A stretch of 64,000 nt of DNA from Sphingobacterium sp. ML3W (GCF_029542085.1 NZ_CP107036.1:5394001-5458000), one strand, 5' to 3'; shown: positions 47,251-56,313, counted from the first letter of the stretch. Notes: generated by a model from the sequence alone, not told the origin. Program-made: numbers and translations.

Positions 47251-47437
47251 ATGGTTTCATGGCCTATATGGAACTTTTATATTTATTTAACTTGTTTTAA
47301 TTTCTCATCTATCTGCTTTTACTGCCTTTCTATGGCACAAAGCGTTATGGCAATTTGTTATCTGTGCTGTATGCACTGGATTTATTCTATAACGTTAGAC
47401 AAAAAACTATAAATATGGTTTAATCCTAATTGTAAAA

Positions 47438-49081
47438 TTAATAGGAATATTTTGCCACCAATGGAATCTGTCTTCCTGCGCCAAAAGCTTTTGGGCTGAC
47501 CCGGAGAATTGGCGGTGCTTGAAAGCGTTTAAATTCAGCATTATTAACCAATTTACTTACTCTCTCTACTAACGCTTTTTCGAATCCCATTGCTACAACT
47601 TCGGAGCCGCTCTTTTCATTTTCAATCAACTCAAATAAGACCTTGTCTAGCAGGTCGTACTCTGGTAGTGAATCCGAGTCTTTCTGATCAGGTCGTAATT
47701 CAGCAGAAGGAGCTTTTTCGATCGTATTGACGGGTATAATCTCTCGCTCGCGATTGATATAACGTGCCAGGTCGTAGGCTTTGGATTTATAGACATCACC
47801 AATAACCGAAATGGAGCCAGCCATGTCGCCATACAAGGTGCCATAGCCAACGGCAGCTTCGCTTTTATTTGAAGTGTTTAATAGGATATGACCAAATTTA
47901 TTTGATATGGCCATCAAGATAACCGCACGTGCACGTGCTTGTATATTTTCTTCTGCGGTATCAGGTTTTAAGCCTTCAAAAAGAGGAGCAAGAGTGCTCT
48001 CGTAAGCCGAAGCGATATCCTTTATGGGTACAATATGGTGTTTGCAGCCCGTATTGGTCACCAGGTCTAGGGCATCTTTGATCGAATGGTCCGAGGAGTA
48101 AACGGAAGGCATTAAAATGGAGAGCACATTGTCCGAGCCGAGGGCTTCACAGGCCAGCGCAGCGACTAAAGCGGAGTCCAATCCACCAGATAAACCGAGG
48201 ATCGCTCTTTTGAAGCCTGATTTTCGGAAATAATCACGCAAGCCTAGGATCAATGCATCATGGATCAGTGCAATTTCAGCTACAGGATCTTTGATGGATG
48301 CCGTGGTTGAGGTAATATTTTTTTGATGATAAGTGACATACTGCAGATCATGATCAAATCGTTTTAATTCGGCAACCTTTTTTCCGTCAGCACTAAGTGC
48401 AAGTGATCTACCATCAAAGATAATATCCATATGTGCCCCCACCTGGTTCACATAGATTAGTGGACGGTTGGATTTTTTGACCTGCCGAGAAAGAACCTTG
48501 AGGCGTTCGTCAAAGTGTGCGTAGGAAAATGGTGAAGCAGCAATATTGATCAAAAGATCAGGATTCTCTTTTCGGAGTTCGGCCATAGGATCTCCCACAT
48601 AGGAGTTGCCACCCTCATCGTCATCCCAGAGATCCTCACAAACTGTCAGGGCAATTTTTACACCATTCAATGTGATGCAGTCGAAACGCTTGTTGGGTTC
48701 AAAGTAGCGGTATTCATCAAATACATCATAATCGGGTAGCAGGCCTTTTTTTACGATGTTTCGAACAGCACCCTGTTCGATAAATACTGCGGTATTGTAA
48801 AGCTCTTTTCCTTCGGGATCATTGTTTTTGACCGGAGCTCCAATAATACAGGCGATTTCCTTACAATGAGCGGCAATCTGGTGGATAGCCTCATTGCACT
48901 GTTGCTTAAATACTTTACTTCGCAATAGATCTTTTGCGGGATAGCCGCCGATGGCAAGCTCTGAAAAGATGATAAGGTCTGCCGATGCTTCTTTGGCTTG
49001 GTTAATTGCTTGAATTATTTCCGCTGTATTTGCTTCAAAATTACCGATATGGTAATTCAATTGTGCTAAAGCTATTTTCAT
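47438..49081 (-). CDS. nadE: Glutamine-dependent NAD+ synthase
   Basis: 547 residues in two parts. The N-terminal nitrilase-type glutaminase (1-265) shows the Glu-Lys-Cys triad in DLIIFSELAIGGYP, KKGLLPDYDVFDE and IALTVCEDLWDD. The C-terminal NAD synthase (from about 275) shows the PP-loop motif ILGLSGGLDSALVAAL. It converts nicotinic acid adenine dinucleotide to NAD with glutamine as nitrogen donor. A lone minus-strand gene; a TAAATTTG -7-like box lies about 115 bases upstream (49193-49200, minus strand) without a -33 element. Confidence 0.96.
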   Translation of the reverse strand: MKIALAQLNYHIGNFEANTAEIIQAINQAKEASADLIIFSELAIGGYPAKDLLRSKVFKQQCNEAIHQIAAHCKEIACIIGAPVKNNDPEGKELYNTAVFIEQGAVRNIVKKGLLPDYDVFDEYRYFEPNKRFDCITLNGVKIALTVCEDLWDDDEGGNSYVGDPMAELRKENPDLLINIAASPFSYAHFDERLKVLSRQVKKSNRPLIYVNQVGAHMDIIFDGRSLALSADGKKVAELKRFDHDLQYVTYHQKNITSTTASIKDPVAEIALIHDALILGLRDYFRKSGFKRAILGLSGGLDSALVAALACEALGSDNVLSILMPSVYSSDHSIKDALDLVTNTGCKHHIVPIKDIASAYESTLAPLFEGLKPDTAEENIQARARAVILMAISNKFGHILLNTSNKSEAAVGYGTLYGDMAGSISVIGDVYKSKAYDLARYINREREIIPVNTIEKAPSAELRPDQKDSDSLPEYDLLDKVLFELIENEKSGSEVVAMGFEKALVERVSKLVNNAEFKRFQAPPILRVSPKAFGAGRQIPLVAKYSY

Positions 49082-49430
49082 CCGTGTTTATTTTTTCTTT
49101 TTATTAGATCCGCAATCTTGTTTGGAAAACAGGACGGTTTCCTGTTCTCTTTATCGGGATAGTAGATCCTAATAAAATGCGGTATCTATCTACAAATTTA
49201 TTCCTTTTTATTGAAAGTGTTTCTTTTATTGATCACTGTTTTTAAAGAATCCATGCATTACATTAGGTTTTTATTTATCTCTTTTGTACCCGGTCCGCAC
49301 GGATAATGCTGATCTATCAATTCCCTTGCATAATGATTAAAAATATTGCAGATGGAAAAGGTTCTGCTTGTTGATTATAAAGTGCTAAATTGTTTTAACA
49401 TAATTTTAACAACGTTAAATGCTGTTAAAT
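49082..49430. other. Gene-free stretch upstream of nadE
   Basis: No reading frame of note. The only signal is CAAATTTA at 49193-49200, which is TAAATTTG (a perfect TAnnTTTG) on the minus strand and may be the nadE promoter. Confidence 0.4.
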
Positions 49431-49433
49431 TTC

Positions 49434-49464
49434 TTGATATGAACGGAAATGTGTCTTACCTTTG
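49434..49464 (+). promoter_or_regulatory. Bacteroidota-type promoter of a small RNA candidate
   Basis: TTG (49434-49436), exactly 20 bases, then TACCTTTG (49457-49464). This is a full match to the consensus on the plus strand, although no plus-strand protein gene follows. Transcription would start near 49470. Confidence 0.7.
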
Positions 49465-49469
49465 ATATA

Positions 49470-49590
49470 TCAAAACAGAAACATATATACAAAATAATAT
49501 ATAAAGAACTTTTCATAATTTAGGTTAATAATTGGTTAGGTAAAGCTCGGAGTTCCCCACTTCGAGCTTTTGTTGTTTAAAAGCTCTTAT
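49470..49590 (+). ncRNA. Candidate small non-coding RNA with alternative hairpins
   Basis: A transcript from the promoter at 49434 would run to a 12-bp hairpin (AAAGCTCGGAGT 49542-49553 with ACTTCGAGCTTT 49559-49570, loop TCCCC) and a TTTTGTTGTTT tail, about 105 bases in all. The right arm GAGCTTTT (49564-49571) can instead pair with AAAAGCTC (49579-49586), a competing hairpin. The core TTTAGGTT-n7-GGTTAG (49519-49539) recurs at 49613-49633. There is no open frame of note. I do not recognise an Rfam family. Confidence 0.55.
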
Positions 49591-49606
49591 CACTCACTCA
49601 TTTCAA

Positions 49607-49670
49607 TCATCATTTAGGTTTATTACAGGTTAGAACATCACCACATATATCATAGTGATACTTTATGAAT
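49607..49670 (+). repeat. Second copy of the ncRNA core motif
   Basis: The 28 bases from 49607 match those from 49513 at about 22 positions (TCAT, ATTTAGGTT, GGTTAG). A hairpin follows here too (ATCAC ... GTGAT, about 49637-49659), but with a different sequence. The copies are 94 bases apart on the same strand. Confidence 0.45.
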
Positions 49671-49828
49671 ACTTAATACATACTGTATATATACTGAAAC
49701 CTAATTTTAGCTGTGCATTGTGGTAAGGGCAACAAAACAACTGATTGCGGGTTTATACTTTCCAGTAGCCAAGGGGATGTATAATGCTGTGTTATTCGAC
49801 AAGATATATTGTTGATCAGCGAAGAAAT

Positions 49829-49866
49829 AAAAAACGCCTAAAGTTAGAATGCTTTAGGCGTTTTTT
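49829..49866. terminator. Intrinsic terminator after the first FKBP gene
   Basis: AAAAAACGCCTAAAG (49829-49843) pairs with CTTTAGGCGTTTTTT (49852-49866), loop of 8 bases. With A/T runs on both flanks it can serve the minus-strand FKBP gene and any plus-strand RNA from the 49.5 kb locus. Confidence 0.9.
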
Positions 49867-49911
49867 TACTTGTATTTTATAAATATTGCTGGTTCCTTGT
49901 GTTGGAGTGTA

Positions 49912-50511
49912 CTATTTGATGTCTACGACTTCAATAACAAAATCTAAAGGAGAATTAGCTGGTATTTTTCCCATTGCACGGTTTGCATAACCCCATTTAG
50001 AAGGAACCATAATATGAATCTTAGAACCCTTTTGAAGCCCTTTTTCGGTCAGCCCCCCTAGTTTCATATCACCAATTTTCTTTGGTGCAAAAGCGAATGT
50101 CCACGCGGGTATAATCGTGCTGTCGAAAGGATAATAATAACCGGTATTGGTGAGGATCTCAAAGCTAGCTGTTTTATCGGTTTCGGTTTGGTCGAAAATA
50201 CTGCCATTTAATAGTCTACCAGTATATTTTACAGTTGGCTGAACTTTAAAGAGTTTAGCATTTAAGGTGTCCACGATTTTATATTGGTAATTTCCTGTGC
50301 CTTCGGCTAAAATTTCATACCAAATTCCCTTTTCAGAATCGTACTGTGCATTAGGATATTTGCTGTCAACATAATTTTTAAGTAGTATGGAATCTGTTTT
50401 AAATTGCCCCTCTGCGTCATACACAGGAGTATCTTCGCTTTTACTACAGCTAACAATAAATAAAGCAATAGCTGCGATTCCTAGGAATAATGGCGATAAG
50501 AATTTTTTCAT
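49912..50511 (-). CDS. FKBP-type peptidyl-prolyl isomerase lipoprotein (first)
   Basis: 199 residues from the ATG at 50511, chosen because it gives a clean lipoprotein signal (MKKFLSPLFLGIAAIALFIV, then SCSK with the lipid Cys near 22); the longer frame to 50553 only adds an unlikely leader. The FKBP domain is seen in VKYTGRLLNGSIFDQTE, GGLTEKGLQKGSKIHIMVPS, KWGYANRAMGKIPANSPLDF. It is a periplasm-facing folding catalyst, 75 bases downstream of a paralogous gene. Confidence 0.88.
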   Translation of the reverse strand: MKKFLSPLFLGIAAIALFIVSCSKSEDTPVYDAEGQFKTDSILLKNYVDSKYPNAQYDSEKGIWYEILAEGTGNYQYKIVDTLNAKLFKVQPTVKYTGRLLNGSIFDQTETDKTASFEILTNTGYYYPFDSTIIPAWTFAFAPKKIGDMKLGGLTEKGLQKGSKIHIMVPSKWGYANRAMGKIPANSPLDFVIEVVDIK

Positions 50512-50586
50512 AGTGTTATTGATGGTTTTTAATAAGAAAGCCATTCTCAACATGAAAATGGCTTTTGTAAATATAATATACTTTTC

Positions 50587-51258
50587 TTATTTAACAGCTC
50601 CAACAGCTTTAAGATCGATCGTATATACAACGGGTGTATTTTTAGGAACAGTTACTTTTTCGCTTCCTGCAGTGTATTCTGTTTGATCAAAAGTGTAGTA
50701 AGAAGGAGAAATAAAACTGATTTTATCTCCTTTTTGAAGACCTTTAGGTAATAAGCCTTCAAATCTTACATCTTGCCCCTGAATATTAATAATTGTAGGG
50801 ATAAATGCTTGAACCCAAGCGGTATTATATACCTTAATAGCTGTACGGATATCATCATAAACCTTAGGCACACCATCCGTGTTTTTATCAAATACTTGTC
50901 CACTCATTAATTCACCTTTAAAGTTGAAAGTCGCAGACCAAGCGTTCGCAGCAGGACCATAATACCCAATTGTTCCCGTATATGCATAAGGAGTTTCAGG
51001 AGGGGAAGCCAACTCTACTTTATACCAAATGCCTGTAGAGTCAGAATATTTTGCGTCTGAACCCCATTTTGTTTTAGCATATTGCTCTAATTGAGGAGCT
51101 TGAATTCTTAAAAGTGAATCTCTACGCGCTTTTTCTTTTCTGGCAGCTTCTATTTGTTGTCTATTCAATTCATCATAATCGATGTTATCTTTGTTACAAG
51201 ACGCGAAGATCATTCCCAGACACAAAAATGCCATTAAAAATTTCGTGATATTTTTCAT
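50587..51258 (-). CDS. FKBP-type peptidyl-prolyl isomerase lipoprotein (second)
   Basis: 223 residues; lipobox FASC (Cys at about 20) after a typical signal. FKBP features are weaker than in its neighbour but clear: FNFKGELMSGQVFDKNTDGV, EGLLPKGLQKGDKISFISPS, and VPKNTPVVYTIDLKAVG. The Asp/Phe active-site residues are less conserved, so isomerase activity is uncertain. Its N-terminal third (IEAARKEKARRDSLLRIQAP) is a charged helix. The two paralogues are probably co-transcribed. Confidence 0.85.
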   Translation of the reverse strand: MKNITKFLMAFLCLGMIFASCNKDNIDYDELNRQQIEAARKEKARRDSLLRIQAPQLEQYAKTKWGSDAKYSDSTGIWYKVELASPPETPYAYTGTIGYYGPAANAWSATFNFKGELMSGQVFDKNTDGVPKVYDDIRTAIKVYNTAWVQAFIPTIINIQGQDVRFEGLLPKGLQKGDKISFISPSYYTFDQTEYTAGSEKVTVPKNTPVVYTIDLKAVGAVK

Positions 51259-51333
51259 AATTTCTTAAAGTGTGTATTAATTATAAAACTCAAAACGCAC
51301 TATCGTTTGGTTTCGCTACACAAATATGTTAAA

Positions 51334-51801
51334 TTATTCTAAAAAATCATTTAACTCTTTTGAGTTCAGGTATTTTTGTTGTATATTTTTTAAGCGAAAT
51401 TCACTGTTAAATCGAAGAATACTCGGGAAAATCATTCGTTTTCCACTTAATAGCTGTAAGGCCAGGGCATGATACTGTCCAGTTCTTTTTTTGTCGGATT
51501 TTGCTTTCCAAATGCTCTGATCAAAGGTAATCTCCCCCACAGATTCCGCATCCAGTTGGACCGCATAGTAACTTTTATCGATCACTGTAACAATATCCGG
51601 CTTTGTAAATATTTCCCGTTCCATTTTTCGGCAATAGCTACACCAATCGGTATGGATAAAAATTAGGGTCTCCCTTGGCTCTACCGCCAGCAAAGAGTCG
51701 AGCTGCTCAAAGCTGACCCAATTTATCCGCTCTTGCCCAAAATGGAAGAGCGGATAAAGTAAGCTGATCAGCAGGATGCTTATTTTCCTAAAATATTTCA
51801 T
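51334..51801 (-). CDS. Thioredoxin-like protein with CSYC active site
   Basis: 155 residues with an N-terminal signal or anchor (LLISLLYPLFHFGQ) and a thioredoxin fold: LIFIHTDWCSYCRKMEREIF holds the WCxxC motif. It is predicted to be periplasmic. It lies directly after the TonB receptor gene (45 bases), which has a CxxC in its plug, and near a small His/Cys-rich protein; a redox or metal-handling role for the group fits. Confidence 0.83.
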   Translation of the reverse strand: MKYFRKISILLISLLYPLFHFGQERINWVSFEQLDSLLAVEPRETLIFIHTDWCSYCRKMEREIFTKPDIVTVIDKSYYAVQLDAESVGEITFDQSIWKAKSDKKRTGQYHALALQLLSGKRMIFPSILRFNSEFRLKNIQQKYLNSKELNDFLE

Positions 51802-51845
51802 TGTTCTACTTTTGTTTATGGGAAATTTATCCCAGTACCCATGTC

Positions 51846-54182
51846 CTAATGAAAATGTCCTACCCGGAGACCGAAGGTAAATGTTCGTGGGCGAGTAGGG
51901 CCATAGATGTAGTCCGAATCCCGTAATGCACCTTTGTCGAAATCCTTTTGAAAGGCGTTGAACATATTCTGTACGCCACCAAAAAATTCGATACTAAAAT
52001 CCTTGTGTACAGGTAATGTATAGCCCAGACGAAGATTCAATTCGACAAAATCACGTGCATTTTTAAGCGTCATGATATCTTGCTGGATATGTGGTACAAT
52101 CATTTTGCCTGTATATACTCCTGTCAGGTCTACTGCGAATCGCTTCGTCGCTTTCAGATTTGTATTCATATACCCGTAAACATTGGGAGTACGCACATAT
52201 TGCTTTGTCCAGATGTCGTGCGAATCGTCTTTACCCTCATAGATTAGCTGGTCTTTTTTATAACGCGAACGTTGGATTGTTCCGCCAGCTTGAAACGATA
52301 ACCACGATGAAGGGGCGACATTGATTTCAATGTTGGAGCCATATACACGTGCACCTTCGCCATTTTGCATCTCCTGAATAATCAAACCATCCTTCTGTGA
52401 TGCCATGATATTGACAAACTGATTATTGAGGTCTGTGTAGAAACCTTCAACTAGAAAACTCGTTTGTACATTTCCAAAATTCTTATTGTAACTAAACGAC
52501 CCGGTATAGGCATTGGAATATTCTGTTTTCAAGTTTTCACCGATCAGGACAAATACCTGGTTGCCACCAATGGAAGTCACGTGCATGTCTTCGTTAAATG
52601 CCTGTGGGGCCCTGAATCCACGTGCGTAACCCCCTCTGAACTGTAGATCTTTTGTCAGATCATATAGGATCGTTAACCTTGGGCTGAATGTTCCGAAACG
52701 TTGATCCGAACTGCGGTTTATCCCAGCCAGACTATATTTGCCATCGACATAGGTATAGTCGTATCGGGCACCGATCAGGGTTTTGAATGTATCAAAGGGT
52801 TTCCATTCGTATTGGGCATAGGTTCCCAATCCTTTATTCTGCTGATCAATTGTCCGCTTATAGCCTGGGATTTCATCCTGGGTATCATTATAGGAAAACT
52901 CCACACCTGCAGTAAACACATCTTTCTCAAAATTGTAGGTATACTGACTTCCTACAACCAGTGCAATATCGTTTGTCTTTCCATACGAATTGGACGCTAG
53001 CGTACTGTCTGCTAGCGTTGTCGCGCCACCAAGTCCACCATAATAACTATCACGGACAGTTTTCTGGACGGAACCATAAGCCGAAATCTTGTGTTTAAAG
53101 TCTTCGGAATAACGGTCATAGGTAATTCCACCAACGATAGAACTGGTTTGCAACTGTTCGGTAATCTGGGTCAGGTGTGGGGCCTTGTTGAGTTGGTCTC
53201 CGCCACGACGAAATTCATTGACTGTGCTAAAATCTACTGTAATTTTATCGAGGTCGCTTGGTTTGTAAAATAATTTGGTGCCAAAGGTGGTGTTTCGAAG
53301 CTTGGTGATCTCCGAAAACCCGTCCCCATTGACGTCATAGGATTCTCTATTGCGGTGCATACCATAAAATGTTGCACCGGTATTTAAGTCTTCTGCGACA
53401 ATGGATGTATTGAAGTCTACGGTGTTGTCCCAGCTTTTACCACCAATCAGTGAATTGGTGGACTTTACCTGCCAATCACTCTCAACAGGATCTTTTGTAA
53501 TGATATTGATGGTTCCGGCAATGGCATTGGCTCCAAATAGTGCCGAACCGCCACTACGCACGACCTCGATCCTGTCGATCATACTGGTGGGGATCTGATC
53601 CAATCCGTAGACGCTGTTTAACGATGAAAATACGGCCCTGCTGTTAATTAGTATTTGTGAGTATGGACCTTCGAGACCATTGAGCCTAACTTGTGAAAAA
53701 CCACAGTTTTGACAATTGTTTTCCACACGGACGCCGGGTTGGTAATTCAGCGTCTCAGACATCGCTACAGACTGTGTTGCGTTAAATAGCTTGGGGCCGA
53801 TGACATTAACTACAACAGGTGCATCCTTACGTTTTACGCCATAACGGGTTGCGGAGACCACTACCTCATCGAGATTGAGGTTATCTTCTTCAAGCTGGAT
53901 CTGCAATGGTGATTTTAAGGTATCCAAAGCAACTACCTTCGTCAGCGAACGATAGCCCACGGCGGAGATATTTAACGTTACTTTTGGGGTAACGACAGTA
54001 TTGAATTTAAAGTGTCCATCAGCATCCGATGTAGTGGCTGATTTGCTATTTTTTATAGTCAATGTCCCCGAAGCAATGGCTTCCCGGTTTTTATTGAATA
54101 AATATCCCTCCAATGGTGACTGTGCATATATTGAGGATGTTCCGGCCAATAGTGTAGCCAGTAACGTGTATTGCTTTAGCAT
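51846..54182 (-). CDS. TonB-dependent outer membrane receptor
   Basis: 778 residues from the ATG at 54182, which gives the signal peptide MLKQYTLLATLLAGTSSIYA; the upstream frame to 54224 is rejected because part of it runs through a dispersed intergenic element. Parts: a carboxypeptidase-regulatory-like domain (about 20-105), a plug (about 108-230) with an unusual NCQNCGFSQVRLNGLEG, then a 22-strand barrel ending in FGLRVGHFH. The ligand is unknown; metal chelate or heme is usual for this size. It shares an apparent operon with the thioredoxin-like gene. Confidence 0.9.
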   Translation of the reverse strand: MLKQYTLLATLLAGTSSIYAQSPLEGYLFNKNREAIASGTLTIKNSKSATTSDADGHFKFNTVVTPKVTLNISAVGYRSLTKVVALDTLKSPLQIQLEEDNLNLDEVVVSATRYGVKRKDAPVVVNVIGPKLFNATQSVAMSETLNYQPGVRVENNCQNCGFSQVRLNGLEGPYSQILINSRAVFSSLNSVYGLDQIPTSMIDRIEVVRSGGSALFGANAIAGTINIITKDPVESDWQVKSTNSLIGGKSWDNTVDFNTSIVAEDLNTGATFYGMHRNRESYDVNGDGFSEITKLRNTTFGTKLFYKPSDLDKITVDFSTVNEFRRGGDQLNKAPHLTQITEQLQTSSIVGGITYDRYSEDFKHKISAYGSVQKTVRDSYYGGLGGATTLADSTLASNSYGKTNDIALVVGSQYTYNFEKDVFTAGVEFSYNDTQDEIPGYKRTIDQQNKGLGTYAQYEWKPFDTFKTLIGARYDYTYVDGKYSLAGINRSSDQRFGTFSPRLTILYDLTKDLQFRGGYARGFRAPQAFNEDMHVTSIGGNQVFVLIGENLKTEYSNAYTGSFSYNKNFGNVQTSFLVEGFYTDLNNQFVNIMASQKDGLIIQEMQNGEGARVYGSNIEINVAPSSWLSFQAGGTIQRSRYKKDQLIYEGKDDSHDIWTKQYVRTPNVYGYMNTNLKATKRFAVDLTGVYTGKMIVPHIQQDIMTLKNARDFVELNLRLGYTLPVHKDFSIEFFGGVQNMFNAFQKDFDKGALRDSDYIYGPTRPRTFTFGLRVGHFH

Positions 54183-54189
54183 TTTTATC

Positions 54190-54239
54190 GTATTGAGTAT
54201 TTCGTATTGAGATCTTGGCTGCACAAGCTTAAAGCTCCC
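54190..54239 (+). repeat. Dispersed TTGAG-type intergenic element, copy 5
   Basis: The plus strand reads CGTATTGAGTATTTCGTATT, then GAGATCTTGGCTGCACAAGC, then TTAAAGCTCCC. It shares the 13-mer TGGCTGCACAAGC exactly with the copy at 60717, and the small hairpin is AGCTT, AA, AGCT. It lies directly upstream of the TonB receptor start, in antisense orientation to it. Confidence 0.65.
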
Positions 54240-54545
54240 ATATTGTATACTTTTTTGCCTTAGGTTTGATACTCGTCTTTCGTATCTCGTCCATAAGGTT
54301 TATTGTATAGCTAGGGCATACTTTCGTCTTGAAACCTGCTAAGATGCTATGATATAAGTATATGAGCGGAATTCGTCCACTTTCTTTTTTAATATGAAAA
54401 CATCGGTTTTTTGTACTTATGGTCTATTGAAACCAAAGCCGTTAACTCCGTTTTAGCGAACCCGAAAATAAATAGAGCGACAAGTGCCAAAAGCGTTGTC
54501 TTAATCTATTTCACTGGATGTACGTCAGACTAAAAATGAATAGTG
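54240..54545. other. Gene-free stretch upstream of the TonB receptor
   Basis: About 300 bases with no usable frame and no recognisable element beyond the repeat copy at its left edge. It should hold the TonB receptor promoter, but no full TTG-N20-TAnnTTTG was seen. Confidence 0.4.
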
Positions 54546-54908
54546 TTATGCTAAGCAAGGGGGACCCCGGAGGTAATAGGGACTGCTTGTGGTGCTGGTA
54601 ACTTCTGGGCAGATCGAACAATAATTCGTTAGCTGAATTTCCTTTGGTACAGGAAGTTCGAGAACGATGAAATCGGTCTGTACGTAATTGTTTTGATAAA
54701 TGACATTCAGATAATCAATCTGATCGTCGGTCTCTTGAGGTTTTTCTTTTTTTGTAAAATCATAAGGGTGCGTGTGCATCACGATTTCCCCATTTGATTT
54801 TACCTCTTTGTGCATAAAAATAACACCCGAAAGAATAATCAGCGACATCAAAGCCAATTGGAATGATGCGATAAGCTGACGCAGATTTCTTGTTATTTTT
54901 GATTGCAT
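54546..54908 (-). CDS. Small membrane-anchored His/Cys-containing protein
   Basis: 120 residues with one N-terminal transmembrane or signal-anchor helix (LIASFQLALMSLIILSGVIF, about 12-31). The exposed part contains VMHTHPYDF (His-x-His), a CSIC pair and a final Cys, ending RGPPCLA. I recognise the overall style (HTHPYD...RGPP) as a small Bacteroidota protein often near TonB receptors, but no function. Possible metal binding is inferred from the His/Cys residues. The panD terminator lies just upstream. Confidence 0.65.
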   Translation of the reverse strand: MQSKITRNLRQLIASFQLALMSLIILSGVIFMHKEVKSNGEIVMHTHPYDFTKKEKPQETDDQIDYLNVIYQNNYVQTDFIVLELPVPKEIQLTNYCSICPEVTSTTSSPYYLRGPPCLA

Positions 54909-54938
54909 AAAAAAGCGCTACTTGTTAGAGTAGCGCTT
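54909..54938 (-). terminator. Intrinsic terminator after panD
   Basis: AAGCGCTACT (54913-54922) pairs with AGTAGCGCTT (54929-54938), loop TGTTAG. On the minus strand the stem runs into TTTTTT before the next gene's ATG, so panC-panD transcription is expected to stop here. Confidence 0.85.
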
Positions 54939-55018
54939 CAAAAATACGATTTTTATTTAGCAGTATATAGTTCTGCTAGATAAAATTATTATTAAGTACT
55001 GTAGTAAGTACCTCAATA

Positions 55019-55369
55019 CTATCTAATCAAATGATTGTTATCATCCGGGAATACTAAAGACGGTTTAAACTGCTTTGCTTCCTCAAAATCCATTGTTGCA
55101 TATGAAATAATAATAACAATATCGCCAACCTGCACTAGACGTGCTGCAGCTCCGTTTAGACAGATTGTGCCCGATCCGCGTTGTCCTGGAATGACATAGG
55201 TTTCTAGACGGGCCCCATTGTTATTGTTTACGATTTGAACTTTCTCGTTAGCGATGATATTTGCAGCGTCCATCAAATCTTCATCTATCGTGATACTACC
55301 CACGTAATTCAATTCCGCCTGTGTGACTTTCACGCGGTGAATCTTGGATTTCATTACTTCTATTACCAT
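55019..55369 (-). CDS. panD: Aspartate 1-decarboxylase
   Basis: 116 residues. PanD makes beta-alanine from aspartate for pantothenate synthesis. The self-cleavage site is in ELNYVGSITIDEDL (Gly-Ser at about 25-26, with Ser becoming the pyruvoyl group), followed by NNGARLETYVIPGQRGSG and GDIVIIISYATM. It follows panC by 24 bases; an ATG at 55354 is an alternative start. Confidence 0.95.
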   Translation of the reverse strand: MVIEVMKSKIHRVKVTQAELNYVGSITIDEDLMDAANIIANEKVQIVNNNNGARLETYVIPGQRGSGTICLNGAAARLVQVGDIVIIISYATMDFEEAKQFKPSLVFPDDNNHLIR

Positions 55370-55393
55370 GGCGCAAAGGTAGAGTTTTTTTTA

Positions 55394-56242
55394 TTAAGCT
55401 AATATCATATTATCAATAAGACGGACACCTTCTACCCATGCTGTGACAAGTGCAACATGTTGCTTGCTTGGATCAATCTGTTGGACTTCTTGTAAGGAGC
55501 TGCTTTCGCAGATTGCAAAATATTCGACGGTTACTCCTGCTGTATCCGTCAAAATCGCTAAAGCATTATTCTTAATTTCTTGTAAACTGGCATTGTCCGA
55601 AATATGATCTTTGACATATTGTAAAGAACGGGAAAGTGCCAGGGCTTTTGTTTTTCCATCTTCGCTCAGGCGCATGTTACGTGAACTCAGGGCTAAGCCA
55701 TCTTGATCCCTGATGATGGGGCAGATTGCCAATTGGATCGGAAGATCTTTGAGCTCGATCATGCGTTTGATGACCATCACTTGCTGAAAGTCTTTTTGCC
55801 CAAAACAGGCGATATCGGGTTGTACTAAGGTGAACAATTTATAGACCACCTGTGTTACACCCTGAAAATGACCTGGACGTTTTTCACCTTCCCAGATTTG
55901 ATCCAATTCACCAAGATCAATATGCCAATGTTCATCCTTGTTGGGATACATTTCTTCTACACTTGGCATAAATAAAATGTCACAATCGACAGATTCCAAT
56001 AGCTTGATATCATTTTCAATTGGACGCGGATATTTTTCTAGGTCTTTGGGATCGTTAAACTGTGTAGGATTGACAAAAATGCTACAAACACGAATATCAC
56101 TGATGGGTTTCGCATATTTTAATAACGATAAATGTCCTTCATGAAGTGCTCCCATGGTGGGGATCAAGGCTATCTTTTTACCTGCCGAGCGTGCTTTTTG
56201 GAGATGTGCTTGGAGGGATGCTTTCGTTTTGAAAATTTCCAC
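55394..56242 (-). CDS. panC: Pantothenate synthetase (pantoate-beta-alanine ligase)
   Basis: 282 residues. PanC ligates pantoate and beta-alanine using ATP. The nucleotidyl-transferase motif PTMGALHEGHLSLLKYA (HxGH) is at about 28-44, with FGQKDFQQVMVIKRM near 147 and the second ATP motif LALSSRNMRLS near 185. It is the first gene of the panC-panD pair, with a divergent gene 148 bases away. Confidence 0.96.
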   Translation of the reverse strand: MEIFKTKASLQAHLQKARSAGKKIALIPTMGALHEGHLSLLKYAKPISDIRVCSIFVNPTQFNDPKDLEKYPRPIENDIKLLESVDCDILFMPSVEEMYPNKDEHWHIDLGELDQIWEGEKRPGHFQGVTQVVYKLFTLVQPDIACFGQKDFQQVMVIKRMIELKDLPIQLAICPIIRDQDGLALSSRNMRLSEDGKTKALALSRSLQYVKDHISDNASLQEIKNNALAILTDTAGVTVEYFAICESSSLQEVQQIDPSKQHVALVTAWVEGVRLIDNMILA

Positions 56243-56313
56243 TTTGCTGAATAGTTTTTTGTTCGCAAAGTTGCATATTATTTTGGGAATATAAAACGAT
56301 GATTGATAGTAAA

